Below, one piece after another: positions 1 through 11,349 of a DNA stretch of 64,000 nt. How positions within the stretch are numbered: position 1 is the stretch's first letter; each line of letters begins with the position of its first letter. Origin of the DNA: Luscinia megarhynchos. Lineage: Eukaryota > Chordata > Aves > Passeriformes > Turdidae. Below the pieces are notes generated by a model. That model worked only from the letters and a program-made list of their open reading frames with translations, made no database searches and was not told the origin of the DNA. The position numbers and the translations under genes are program-made. The DNA is taken from positions 38,600,360 through 38,664,359 of the forward strand of contig JAPFBE010000003.1 of assembly GCA_034336665.1 (NCBI GenBank). Direction: 5' to 3'.

Positions 1-462
1 AGGCCGGGGTCAAGTTCAAGGCCAGCCTGGGCAGGACCGGGAAGGGGGGGAGCTTGCTCACTGCCACGGCCGCCACGGCCGCATCCCTGGGCCTGCCGGA
101 GGGACTGCGGCTGTCCCTCCTGGCCAGAGGGAGGCCGCTTGTCCCCCTCAAGGATCATCGCGGAGTTCCCCCGAAGCCAAAACGGCTCCGAGAGGAGGGA
201 GAAGGGGAGCCCAGTCCCCGAGCCCTTCTCTCCGGCCACAGCCGAGCCCATCGGGGCGGCCGCTGGCGGAGGGGGTTGGTGGCCCTTGGGCAGGGCTGCT
301 CGTGCGCCCCTGGGCCCGGGAGGGGATTTGGGCAGACGGCGGCTGGCAGGGGCTGGCTCTGAAGCGGGACCCCCTTACGGTTTTTCAGCTGCGGGGAGGC
401 CGGCAGGACGAGCAGGGATCCTCTCAGCTGCATTTCCCACGGATGTCTCCCAGGGGCAGGCG

Positions 463-545
463 GCATATGCCAATGATTTTAATAAATATTTTTTTTTACG
501 TAATATTATTACCGAACATAAATTAGGTTTTAATAGCCGTTTGAT
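463..545. promoter_or_regulatory. AT-rich island within CpG-rich DNA, candidate non-coding element
   Basis: About 80 bases of strongly AT-rich sequence (TTTTAATAAATATT, TACGTAATATTATTA, AAATTAGG, TTTTAATAG) sit abruptly inside GC-rich DNA. Such blocks near developmental regulators are often conserved homeodomain-binding elements. That reading is inference; no conservation could be checked. Confidence 0.25.
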
Positions 546-1235
546 TACCCGGGGAGCTGCCGTGTGCGCGGGGATGGCCGCTCTGGGAGGAGCACGGCCG
601 CCGAGGAAGCTCTGGATCCGCTCCCCATCTAAACTTCCTTGTCAGCGGCGGGACGGGGGGGAGGGGGTGTCTTTCCCTCCCTCTTCCCCTTCCCCTGAGT
701 GTAGGTAACCCTCTTCTCACCCTCAGAAGTGAGCAGGGCCCCGTGTACCCTCATCTCCTCACCTAACTCCCTCACACCGGCTGGAGACAGCTCTATTGAT
801 ATTTGAACACACTGGACAAAGCCCGAAAAACCAAAAGCGACGCCTGGCCCGGCGGGGCGTGAGCTGTGGGCTCGGCCGGGTGTGAGGAGCAGAGGGTTTT
901 CCCGGGCCGCACAAGCTGCCGCTGAAGGCAGAGCAGCTCCCGCAGCCACCGCAGGGCGCTCGGAGCCCGGCTCACAGCGCTGCCTCTTCGCGGGGCGTAT
1001 CTCGGCGGCTTGACAAGGCCGAACTTTCTCCAGGATTTCCCAGCCGCTGTCACGCTGGCCTTGTCTGTCCCGCTGCGGCCGGCTGTGCCGCAGAGCCGCT
1101 GTCCGGCTGCCCCGCCGGCCGGGCCCCGACGGCGCGCGTGGAGCCGAACGCCGGGCCAGCATCGCCGGGAAAGTCATCGCCCGGCGGCTCTCCGTCCCTC
1201 CCTGAACGCATCTGACAACACAAACCGCTCTCTGG

Positions 1236-1331
1236 GCTAAAATTATAAAAAATAAAAAAATATTTAAAAAATAATAAAAGAAAAGAAAATAAAAAGAAAA
1301 GAAAAAAAAAAAGAGAGAGAGAGAGAAAAAA
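1236..1331. repeat. A-rich low-complexity tract with GA run
   Basis: Irregular A/T-rich tract (AAAAATAAAAAAATATTT, then AAAGAAAAG units) ending in a short (GA)n run. It is simple sequence with no coding signal. Confidence 0.8.
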
Positions 1332-1889
1332 CCTCGAAGGTGAAATGTGAGCTTTCCATCATCACAACTTTGTTCTCTCCCGGGCTGCATGGAGGCTACC
1401 AAAAAGATGACAAGGCGGGAGGCAAGGACGATCTACGGCTTAAAGCAGCCGAGCTCAGAGTCTTGTCATTGCCCCTCCATCTCGGTCCAGAAAGGCCCCG
1501 CTTTCTCAGCCTCTGGGGCAATGATCTCCCCGTCCAGACACACCGGGGAGAGAGGGGTGAGCCCTAGGAAGGCAGGAGCCGGAGGAAGATGCGCTCTCGC
1601 CCTGTAAATATCTTACTAAAGGAGACCTTGCCTTGCAAGTAATTTGGAGAATATGCATCCTCATCTTTTTGTTTCAGCTCAGAGGCTTCACAAAGTTTTA
1701 GGGGGTTTTGTGGATTTTTTTTTCCATCTGGACGAGAGAGCCCAGCTGGAAGGAATCCTGTTCTAGTAACCAGCGGAAGTTTTAAAAGCATTTGTTTTGC
1801 AGTCGCTGCTCAGCTCATCACATACCTTATAGCAGGTTCTAGAGAGCCTTTGGCATAAAAAGGAAACAGCTCGTGCAGTTTCAACACGT

Positions 1890-1895
1890 TTTATT
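1890..1895 (-). terminator. Distal candidate polyadenylation signal for ZIC2
   Basis: TTTATT on the plus strand reads AATAAA on the transcript strand, about 1.3 kb after the ZIC2 stop. AT-rich sequence follows. Choice between this and the proximal signal is open. Confidence 0.4.
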
Positions 1896-2141
1896 ATATT
1901 TCTGTATGCATTACTCTCAAAACATATCACAAGAAATGATGAAACCACTTAAACCTTCAAATAAAAAATCTGAAACAGTTTATGCTCACAATTGTACATA
2001 TTTATAGTTAAGAAACATTCTTTATAAATACTGTTTCCTCTGTAGCAAGTTAATACCATAATTTAATTACAAATGGATAAATATGGTAACAGGTATTTAC
2101 AGGAGGAAGGGCGTTATTACGGAAAAGCTAACGGCACGACG

Positions 2142-2147
2142 TTTATT
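2142..2147 (-). terminator. Proximal candidate polyadenylation signal for ZIC2
   Basis: AATAAA on the minus strand about 1.08 kb downstream of the ZIC2 stop codon, in an AT-rich setting. It is the first canonical signal I noted after the stop. Confidence 0.45.
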
Positions 2148-3222
2148 TTTCCTCACAATCTTCCGAACAGGAACTAACAAATTGAACTTGCAAAAGCACT
2201 AAAACATCACATGTAAACCCAGCTAACAGAAAAATACATTCACAAGCGTTGTTGTTCGTGTGTGTGTGTCTGTGATAACAGAATGGAGACTTTGGCACGG
2301 TATTTCTTCCCCAGTCTATAGTCGAAATGCAGTTTACAATCAAGTTGCTTCTTAAAAAGGAACACAATATTCAAGATATCACAATTACAAAAGAAACCAT
2401 TTTTTTTTCTTCCACGATACTTTTTTTTTTTTAAGGGATGAACTAAAAAAGGAGGAGAAGGAAGTGGGGAGGGAGAGTGGGAGAAAAGAAAACAAGTCCA
2501 TCACTTTCTCGGAGAGGGAGAAAGAGGGGGGAAAAAAAGAAAGGGGGGGGGGGAAATAAGAAGAAGGAGAAGAAGAAGAAGAAAGGGACCAATCTGCGGT
2601 TTACAAACGGGACGAACTTCTATACACCGAGAATCCAGGAAAACCTCGTTCCCCACCTCGCCGGAGGAAGGAGAGGGCCGCTATATACACAGTTCGTGGG
2701 GCGGGAGGGCGCTGGCTGCTCCGGGCGGGGAGGCGCGGAGACCAGAGGAGTTTGAGTCTCTGATCTTTTGTCTGAAGACTCCGGAGGGAGAGTTTCTTTC
2801 CGCCGGCTTGGGAAGCTTTTAGCTGGGTGATGTGTTGGTGGCGCGTGGGGTTGGTTTTTTCCCTCTCTCTCTTCCCCTTTCCGTTCCTCCGTTGATTTAC
2901 TCATTCTCCTATTTTTTTTCAGCACGTAGTTTTTGGAATTTTTTTTTTTTTGCTGGTTCAAAATGTTCTCAAAAAGAATAAAAGAAAAAATCCAACAAAA
3001 AAAAAATCAAAAACGAAGACGCGAAGGCGGGAGGGTGTGGGGAGATGGAGGCCCCCTGTCCCCATCCTGCTCGGCCGTCACTTCGTTGCCGGCGGCTGCG
3101 GCGGCATCTCCCGGCGCGTCTCCGGCGGGCTCGTTCGGTCCCTCCTGCCCGCCGCCGCCGCCACCGCCGTCGCCGGGAAGGGGAGGGCGCGGCGGGGCCG
3201 TGCAGAGCAGTCCGGCGGGCCC

Positions 3223-4062
<840 letters not shown>

Positions 4063-4545
4063 CTACCAAAACCCCGGGGATATCCCCGTCCCGGCATCTT
4101 GCCTGATTTTATTTCGACCGGTACCGACACACATAGTCGGTCCCGCAAGAGATTGAAGAAGAAAGACGATTAAAAAAAAAAAAAAAAAAAAAAGGAGCAA
4201 GCATCACCGAGCCGTTTCGCCTCGGTACCAAATCCGCTATCCTGTTAAACTGGAAACCATTACCAACAGATTTAAGGCCGGGCATATTGTTTCGTGTATG
4301 GATATTCGAGATAAACGCACATCCGCTGGGAAAACTAAACGTCTGTAAAATACTTCATTTAATTTTCATAGGGATTCCTCTCGCCCGGCTGCCAGGACTC
4401 CAAATGCCAGGGAGTACTTTGGAGGTGAGAACTCCACATTCCCCCGCCTTTGGAGGGGGAAGCATTTAACATTAGATTCCATTAGCACCTAAATTGTTTC
4501 TTAAAGACATCCGCTCAGACACAATGACTTCAGTGCGGGCATCTC

Positions 4546-4553
4546 ATGCAAAT
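4546..4553 (+). promoter_or_regulatory. POU octamer motif, copy 1, in ZIC2 intron 1
   Basis: A perfect ATGCAAAT octamer, the consensus for POU factors such as OCT4 and the POU3 class, extended to ATGCAAATACATT. The same 13 bases recur 593 bp away in the same intron. Function is inferred from the motif only. Confidence 0.4.
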
Positions 4554-5138
4554 ACATTTCTCAAATTTTAAACCTTGTTAAAGCTCGTCTCGCACCTCGC
4601 ATCGGGCTTAGCACTTGAGAAAACAATAGGCCTCGAGATTTTTAGCCTTTCTCCTGGTAAATATTTGGAGTGGAAGTCGCTAAAATATTTGGCCGTCTTT
4701 TATGAAATAGTCTGGCACGGTTTGAGCCGGCAGGAGTAGTAAATGAATAATAGATGAGACGGGAGGATGCGTTTATTTTTGTTACCCTTCGGCTCAGGCG
4801 ATTTTCCATCAGGAAAGCCTGTGCTCCCTCGACCCTCTTCCACCTGATTTGATGGAAGTTTCCGAACCTCAAATCCTCTGTTCCCTATTACATAATTTAA
4901 TAAACTGTTGCAAAAACACCTTAAATCACATCGAGTGAGACTTTAAAAACATTTTTTCTTAAATGAGAAAATTTTATTGCCTTGCTCACACCATTTAAAT
5001 TTAATGGAAAGCATTCCCAGAAAGCGACTTTTTGCCACTTCTAACGGGATTTAGGACTAATGATTGATTTTGCACGTATTTATATAGTTTCTCTTGGTAT
5101 CCATAAATAAAAGCCATGCTCACAAGCGCTGAACTTGT

Positions 5139-5146
5139 ATGCAAAT
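5139..5146 (+). promoter_or_regulatory. POU octamer motif, copy 2, in ZIC2 intron 1
   Basis: Second perfect ATGCAAAT with the identical right flank ACATT. The shared extended 13-mer makes chance less likely than for an octamer alone. Confidence 0.4.
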
Positions 5147-5580
5147 ACATTGAGTAGAGCAAATGACTAAGGCGTTTCAGATGGATGGATGGATGGACGG
5201 ACAGATGTCTTCCCGTATTTTAGCAAGACGGCAAAATTTGGTCCGCACTGCATTCCGCGCTTCTGCGGAAAGACTCCGCTGACCCTCAGCACGAATCTAC
5301 AGCTCTCACTCCCAAATTAAAATAAATTAGTAAATTATCCTTTCGATATCTGGAATGGATGAGGGGTGTATACTGCTAGGGAAGAAACCAAAACAAACGC
5401 AGCCATGCGATGGAGAGGGTTTAAAAAAATAAACTGGAAGCTTATTTTATCACTCTCCTGATTTAACATCACTCTGTCTGATCTATCAGTTTACTGTCTA
5501 TCGGTTTACATATATATATATTTACACATATATAGGCAAGGGCAGAGGGAGAAAAATCTGCCGAAAGAAACCCGAATTAC

Positions 5581-6584
5581 CTGTATGCGTCCTTTTGTGA
5601 ATTTTGAGATTTTCTGATCTGGCGAAAACTTTTCCGCAGCCAGGGAAGGGGCAGGGGAAGGGTTTCTCTCCCGTGTGCACTCGGATATGATTGACCAGTT
5701 TGTATTTCGCTTTGAAGGGTTTGCCTTCTCGGGGACACTCCTCCCAGTAGCAGACATGGTTGCTCTGCTCGGGTCCCCCAACGTGCTCCACCGAGACATG
5801 GGTGACCAACTCGTGCATGGTGCTGAAAGTTTTATTGCAACTTTTTTTGGGGTTGTTCAGCTGTTCGGGATCGATCCACTTGCAGATGAGCTCTTGCTTG
5901 ATGCACTGCTGCCGCATGTAGCGGAAAAAGGCACCTGGGTGGTGGTGGTGGTGGGCTGCCATGTTCATGCCCATATTCATATTCATGGGGCCGTACTGGT
6001 TGTGCAGCTGAGCCGCCGAGTAAGGGTCAGTCCTGGGGCTGGAAACCTGGCGGTACTGATCCGACCGGGCGAATACCTCCCCCGGCAAGCCCGAGCCGCA
6101 TCTGCCCGTTGAGAACATTTTGGGAGGCGTGGGGGCCGTGCTGGTCGTGGATGCCCGGGAAGAGGAGGTGGCTCTGAGCGTCCGTGTGCGGGTGGTGCAG
6201 GCTGCCGGCCGCAGGGCCGAAGATGCCGTGCTGTCCGCCGGCCGGCGACGAGTCCCCGAAGCCCCGGCTGCGAAACAAGAAGTCCCGGGTGGAGTTGAAG
6301 GGCGCCCCGGAGTAGGAGCCGACATGGGCGGCGTGCGGGCCCAGGGCGGCGGCAGGGTAACCGGGCGCTTGCGAGGTGAACGCCGAGCTCTGCCCGGGGG
6401 AGAGGTCGTGGGCGCCGGCGTTGAGCTTGAAGGCGCCCATGTGCGCCGCCGCCGAGTCCACGAAGCTGTTCTGCGCCGCCAGGCTCAGCTCGCGGTCCTG
6501 CATCTCCGCCGCGGCCGAGTGGTGGTGCCGGGCGAAGGTGCCCACTCCGAGGGCCGGGAACTGCGGGCCGGCGTCCAGCAGCAT
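5581..6584 (-). CDS. ZIC2: ZIC2 coding exon 1 (N-terminus and zinc fingers 1-3), frameshifted as written
   Basis: ZIC2 is a nuclear zinc-finger transcription factor of dorsal neural tube and forebrain. Translation starts at ATG 6584 (A at -3) with [15 protein letters not shown] and contains the ZIC N-terminal motif region, [11 protein letters not shown], and LNGQMRLGL (residues about 158-166). Reading then continues in another frame as [33 protein letters not shown], a five-histidine run, and fingers 1-3. Finger 1 starts near residue 234 (CKWID...H), finger 2 near 278, finger 3 ends RTHT before the donor. The frame change is one extra A (plus strand) at about 6087-6088: CTTGCCG is seen where CTGCCG or CTTCCG is expected. 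Removing one base gives 1003 coding bases, the exact phase needed for exon 2, and a 473-residue protein (human about 532). A consensus error is the likeliest cause. Confidence 0.95.
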
Positions 6585-7298
6585 GGTCCGCGCCGCTCCG
6601 GGGACGCAGCCGCTGCCGCCGCTGCCGCCTCCCCGCTACCGCCGCCGCCTCCGGGCTGCCGCCGCCCGCCCGCCCGGGCGCGGGGCCGCCGCCGCTCCGC
6701 TCCGCTTCCCCCCGGCAGCCGCCGCGTCCCCGCGCCGCCGCCGCGCCCGCACCGGCCCGATGCCGCCGCTGCCGCCGCCGGCGGAGCCGTATCCGGAGCC
6801 AGGCAGAGCAGAGTCCAAAGGCGAGCGGAGAACCAAAGTGTATTAAAGGAGCTGAGGCGGGGGCGGGCAGGGGAGGGGAGGGGGAGCAGGGGAGGGACGG
6901 GGCTGGGGACGGGGGGGGGCAAGGCTCGCCTCGCCGTTCCCTGCGGCACACACGCACGCACACACACACTCGCGCACACACACAGACCCGCGCACACGCC
7001 GCCGCCGCCCCCCCGCTTCCTCCGCCGCCACCGGGATGTCAGCGCCGCCGACCCCCGCCCGCCCGCGGCCCTCCGCGCCGCCCCGAGCCCCCCGCCGCTC
7101 CCGGGCCTCCGCTCCTCCGTTTTATCCTCCGCCGGGCATTAGCGGTGTCTCTCACGGAGAAAAAACTTGCAGCCGCGGGTTCCCACGGAGCGAAGGGACC
7201 CGGGGGGTGCCCCGCGCCTCACTGCCCCCGCCCGCCGCGGCGGAGGGGCGTGAGGAGGGGACCAGGAGGGGGGTGCCGGAGGCGGATTAAAAACAATA

Positions 7299-7351
7299 AG
7301 GGCGGCGGTGGGGGTGGGGAGGGGAGGCGGGGGGCGGGAAGGGGCCGGGGA
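7299..7351 (+). other. G-quadruplex-capable tract in the ZIC2 promoter island
   Basis: Many runs of three to six G separated by one to three bases occur on the plus strand, i.e. the template strand of ZIC2. The pattern exceeds the G3N1-7 quadruplex rule several times over. Folding in vivo is inference. Confidence 0.5.
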
Positions 7352-7593
7352 GTGCCGGAGCGCCGCGGCCGGGGCGGCGGAGTTGCAGCCCCGCTCCGCC
7401 CGGGTCCTCGCTGCCTTTCGGTCTTCTGTTTATTTCGGTGGGCGCTGCTGAGGCGGCGGCTTTTTATTCCCCCCCTCCCCCTCTTTTTCTTCCCTCCCTC
7501 CCCCGGCCTCTCTCCTTCTCCCCGCCCGCACTGGCGGCTCCTCTCCCAACGCCGCCTTCACCCGCCGCCCGGCCGCTCTCCCGGCTCCCGCTC

Positions 7594-7598
7594 ATTGG
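7594..7598 (-). promoter_or_regulatory. CCAAT box upstream of ZIC2
   Basis: ATTGG on the plus strand is CCAAT toward ZIC2, in the context GGGCCAATGAGCG, about 1 kb before the start codon. It is a plausible NF-Y site. Confidence 0.4.
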
Positions 7599-8372
7599 CC
7601 CGAGCCGCCCCGTCCATCCGGGCGTCCCCGGCCACCGGCTAATGGCGGAGCGGCCGCCCCGAGCCCTGCCCGCCCCGCGCCCGCCCCGCGCCCCGCCGCG
7701 CCACCGCCGGTCGCCCCGCGGCCGCCCGGCCCCGCACGGCACGGCACGGCACGGCCCCGCTCGGCGCCGGTGGCCGCCTTCAGCCCCGCGCTGCCGGTGG
7801 CTTCTTGATTTTTTGGGGAGTCACACCCCCCCGTCCGCCCGCCTCCCCCGCGGCGAGAGGGAAGGGGTGGCGCGGGGAGAGGCGCGCCGGTCTCGGAAAA
7901 TATCGATGTACGCTTTGGCATGTGATCCTGCCTCGGGAGGCAAACAAACAAAGCGAGGGGCTTAAAATATAACCCCTGCAGCCCCTTTCCCCATTTCGGG
8001 TATAGCAGATGAAGTCTGTGATCGATAAAGGGAGCGAGGGGGGAGTCAAATAAAAGTCACGTTGACGGGGCGAGGGTTGCTGGGGCAAAAAAATCAAATC
8101 AAATAAAAATTAAAATACAGGAGAGAACGGTCGCCCTGGCTGTTTGGGCTTTTAAACCACTTATGTGGGAACAGCGAAGTCGATCTGCGATATGCATGTG
8201 TTGTGAATGGTATCTGAGAGTAGATGCTTTAGGACTTTTCCTTGTCTTTTCTCTTTCTTGAAAAAGAAACAAAAACAAACCCGAAAAAAAATTCCCTACC
8301 CTAAACCCCACCCTGCCATTGTTATTTGGAAACCGGATTCTTACATGGCAGGAATAAAAAAGCATAAAGCCG

Positions 8373-8411
8373 GCACACACACACACGCACACGCACACAC
8401 GCACACACACA
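8373..8411. repeat. CA/CG dinucleotide microsatellite
   Basis: Alternating CACA with interspersed CGCA steps over about 39 bases: an imperfect purine-pyrimidine alternation with Z-DNA potential. Confidence 0.9.
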
Positions 8412-8784
8412 GAGCAAACAAGTCCCCTTCCCCTCCCCCTCCAGTAAATACACGTCTGGCCCCTGATTCGGTTTGTTTTGTAGTGGCTGAAAAATAATCA
8501 TCTCGAGGGCAGCAGCTCACCAATAAATAAGGCTTTGTAAAAATCAAAGCCTGGCTTAACATTTGCCGTCTTAACTACCCTGCATGAAACCTTGTGTCTC
8601 TATACCCATCAGTTCTGTGCTTGGCGGAGAGGCAACCCAAAATACAGGGGGTTTGTGTGGATTTGGGGGTATTTTTAAATTGTCTCTTCGACATTCCTCC
8701 TGTGACTCCTCATGGCAATAAATCCCCATCAGACACAGGCAGGCTCAAACCTGGACCCATAGCATCCAAGCAGGAGTTTTACAA

Positions 8785-8839
8785 GGATGGATGGATGGAT
8801 GGATGGATGGATGGATGGATGGATGGATGGATGGATGGA
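8785..8839. repeat. (GGAT)n microsatellite
   Basis: About 13-14 nearly perfect GGAT units followed by degenerate GGAA/GGCA-rich sequence. The open frames across it (WMDG and SIHP repeats) are repeat artefacts. Confidence 0.95.
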
Positions 8840-9582
8840 AAGCAGGAAGGCAGGCAGGAAGGAAGGGAGGGAGCAAAAGTAACACTGCCTACCATCTAAG
8901 GTCTTTCCCGTCATTGTCACTAAGTGGTTAAAATATTTCCAAGACTGTCCGAAAGTGAAATGTGCCGATACTGGACATCAGTCTTTGAACAAGGAGAGGA
9001 TATAAATTGGGAAAGAGTGGGATTCCTTCTAATCTGAAATGGGCAATAGGAGATAAACCGAATATTAATGCAGAGCTGCACCTCTGATGCCAACAGCCTT
9101 TTTTCTCTTTACTCGCTGTCATTCGGTCCTGCCTTTGCAGGCAGGAGTGGCTGCTCCCCAGATCTTGCCTTTCCAGGCAGTAGCTTGGGAGCATATGCTG
9201 TCCTTGTCCTGACCCCCCAGGCTGCCAGGAGCAGACCGCGAACAAATTCTATTTTCCTTCTCTGAAAAGATTTCGAGGTGGAGGTCTGAGAGGAGTCCTC
9301 CACCTTTGCTGGGGATTTCGAGAGCCCAAGCTGAAGAGGAAAGCTTGGTCTCCTGCATCGTCTGCCTCCAGATTAGTGAAAAAAACCACACAGAAAACTA
9401 GACGTTTAAATACACTTCCCTCCCCCCACCTCCCCCGCCCACGATTTAATAAAATTTACCACATCTGAGATGAAAAAAAAGAGAACAAATATGAGCAAGA
9501 AAATTGGCAGTTCACAACAGTTTTGGAAAATAAATAATAACAAAGGTGAATATTCATACAAATATCTACCTTCTGGAATTCC

Positions 9583-10236
9583 TCTTTTCTTTTCTTTTCT
9601 TTTCTTTTCTTTTCTTTTCTTTTCTTTTCTTTTCTTTTCTTTTCTTTTCTTTTCTTTTCTTTTCTTTTCTTTTCTTTTCTTTTCTTTTCTTTTCTTCCTT
9701 CCTTCCTTCCTTTCTTCCTTCCTTCCTTCCTTTCCTTCCCTCTCCTTCCTCTCCTTCCTTCCTTCCTTCCTTCCTTCCTTCCTTCCTTCCTTCCTTCCTT
9801 CCTTCCTTCCTTCCTTCCTTCCTTCCTTCCTTCCTTCCTTCCTTCCTTCCTTCCTTCCTTCCTTCCTTCCTTCCTTCCTTCCTTCCTTCCTTCCCTTCCT
9901 TCCTTCCTTCCTTCCTTCCTTCCTTCCTTCCTTCCTTCCTTCCTTCCTTCCTTCCTTCCTTCCTTCCTTCCTTCCTTCCCTTCCTTCCTTCCCTTCCTCC
10001 CTCCCTTCCTTCCTTCCTTCCTCCCTTCCCTTCTTCCCTTCCCTTCCTCCCTTCCGTCTTCCCTTCCCTTCCCTTCCCTTCCCCTTCCCTTCCCTTCCCT
10101 TCCCTTCCCTTCCCTTCCCTTCCCTTCCCTTCCCTTCCCTTCCCTTCCCTTCCCTTCCCTTCCCTTCCCTTCCCTTCCCTTCCCTTCCCTTCCCTTCCCT
10201 TCCCTTCCCTTCCCTTCCCTTCCCTTCCCTTCCCTT
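9583..10236. repeat. Compound (TTTTC)n-(TTCC)n-(TTCCC)n polypyrimidine microsatellite
   Basis: A 650-bp pyrimidine tract on the plus strand has three successive parts: TTTTC pentamers to about 9695, TTCC tetramers to about 10040 with a few interruptions, then about 35 TTCCC pentamers. The unit grows richer in C from left to right, as expected from stepwise repeat mutation. The minus strand reads GGAA then GGGAA. The open frames here are artefacts. Its length makes copy number in the assembly uncertain. Confidence 0.97.
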
Positions 10237-11332
10237 TCTCTGTTATTAATTTTTTTTCTCTCTCCCTTTATTATTTTGTCTCCTGTTTCTTTCTCCTCCT
10301 TACCTTATTTTTCTGCATTTCCCGCCTCCCCTCCCCTCGCCCCTCGCTCTGCCTGCTCAGCGGTGCCGGCATCGGGGCTCTTTCGGGGGGATGCAGTGAA
10401 TTCCAGCCGGAGCCCCCGCAGGCTGGCCGCTCTCTGCTATTCTTTCAGGGCTCCAGCCCTACTCTCTCTGCAGGAAACAGAGGAGCTGATCCAAGTTCAA
10501 AGTCACGTCGCCGTCCCTCCTGAGAAGTGCTTTATTTGCCTCTGAACCGCAGAACCCCTTTCCCCCATGTCACAGGGTAACAAGGGAAGGGAGCGAGGGA
10601 GGAAGGGAAGAAGGGAAGAAGGGAGGGGGGCAGAGGCACCGACCGGCAGCCAGCCCCGCACTCTCTCGTCGGGCCACCGCCACGAGCACAGCCTGCGGCT
10701 CACGGCAGCTTTCGAGGGAGAAAAGCAAGCGGTCACCCAAAATCAGTGCTAAACTGGTTTATTGAAAGAAGTTTTTCAACAGGTTTCTGGAGGTGCCAGA
10801 CCGACAGAGCAAACGTCAGCTTTCCCGGGAAAGCTTTCCCGTCTTTGTAAGTTTTCCGAAATTCGCTTTAAAACTGCTCTTCTCTTGTTGTTACCGGCTG
10901 GTGATGCGAAGGGAGCTGGAAGGGGGTGTGGAGGGGGGGAGGCGGGACGAGGGGAGAGCAATTTCTTGCTTCCCTGGACTGTATATGTCGTCTTGCAACC
11001 CTTTTCCGAGAGGTGTCACCGCCCTCTGGGGAGGCCCCGCGCCCCCTTTCTCCGTCCCCCTCCTGGCAGCCATGGGTGCCGCGGTGGGGCGGGGGCTCTG
11101 CCCATGGCAGGATGCGGCTGGCGACGGCCTCGTCGGGAAAGAGGCGGAATGACCCACCGGAGACGGTGTGTGTGCGTGTGAGAGAGAGAGGGAAAGGGGG
11201 AAGAGCGTGTCTTTCCCCCAAAATTCAGCCGTCCAGCGCAGTAAGGGGACGAAGTGCGGGGCGAGGAGGAGGAGTGTGGCCAGCCCGTAGCCTGGGGAGA
11301 AGAGGCCGGTTGAGCGGCATCACTTGCACCGT

Positions 11333-11349
11333 TGTCTGTATCACAGACA
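11333..11349. promoter_or_regulatory. SMAD-type inverted repeat
   Basis: TGTCTGT-ATC-ACAGACA is a perfect 7-base inverted repeat with a 3-base spacer. It contains two opposed GTCT/AGAC half-sites of the kind bound by SMAD3/4. It lies in non-repetitive sequence between the two ZIC genes. Function is inferred. Confidence 0.3.

Larger units (their letters stand above)
1..1889. other. Intergenic flank downstream of ZIC2
   Basis: No coding region could be supported. The first 1.2 kb is GC- and CpG-rich and the open frames in it have biased composition (Arg/Pro/Gly/Ala) with no recognisable domain. It contains an AT-rich island (463-545) and an A-rich stretch (1236-1331). In human the next gene in this direction is PCCA, but no PCCA-like exon was seen here. 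The right edge is set by the most distal candidate ZIC2 polyadenylation signal. Confidence 0.6.
1890..3222 (-). other. ZIC2: Probable ZIC2 3' untranslated region
   Basis: This lies directly downstream of the ZIC2 stop codon on the minus strand. It is AT-rich with polypurine/polypyrimidine runs (2477-2590) and contains no coding domain. Two canonical AATAAA signals on the minus strand, at 2142-2147 and 1890-1895, would give 3' UTRs of roughly 1.1 and 1.3 kb, similar to what I recall for mammalian ZIC2. The exact cleavage site cannot be read from sequence alone. Confidence 0.55.
6585..7760 (-). promoter_or_regulatory. ZIC2: ZIC2 5' flank, 5' UTR and CpG-island promoter
   Basis: This is extremely GC- and CpG-rich sequence directly upstream of the ZIC2 start codon, continuous with the GC-rich exon 1. 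It contains a TA-rich TTTAATA on the minus strand about 255 bp before the ATG (near 6841-6847), CA-rich simple sequence at about 6946-6985, a G-rich tract at 7299-7351, and an inverted CCAAT box at 7594-7598. The layout is that of a CpG-island developmental promoter. The transcription start cannot be fixed from sequence. Confidence 0.7.

Noticed and set aside
629..1402. 257-codon minus-strand open frame
   Set aside because: Its composition is compatible with GC-rich non-coding DNA, it includes a translated A-rich tract (FFFFFSFYFLFF), and no domain was recognised.
1..1889. PCCA first exon at the left edge
   Set aside because: No mitochondrial-targeting or biotin-carboxylase-like sequence was seen; in human PCCA lies much farther from ZIC2.
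5983..7142. Long open frames on both strands around the ZIC2 start
   Set aside because: Only the 6584-start frame matches ZIC2; the others are antisense or shifted readings of the CpG island.
9470..10523. Ser/Phe/Leu/Pro-rich open frames of 259 and 325 codons
   Set aside because: They are translations of the TTTTC/TTCC/TTCCC microsatellite. Similar frames at 19407-20231, 41330-41786, 49201-49705 and 52933-53472 were dropped for the same reason.
10995..11050. CTCF-like word near CCGCCCTCTGGGGAGGCC
   Set aside because: The spacing of the core bases does not match the CTCF consensus well enough to call.
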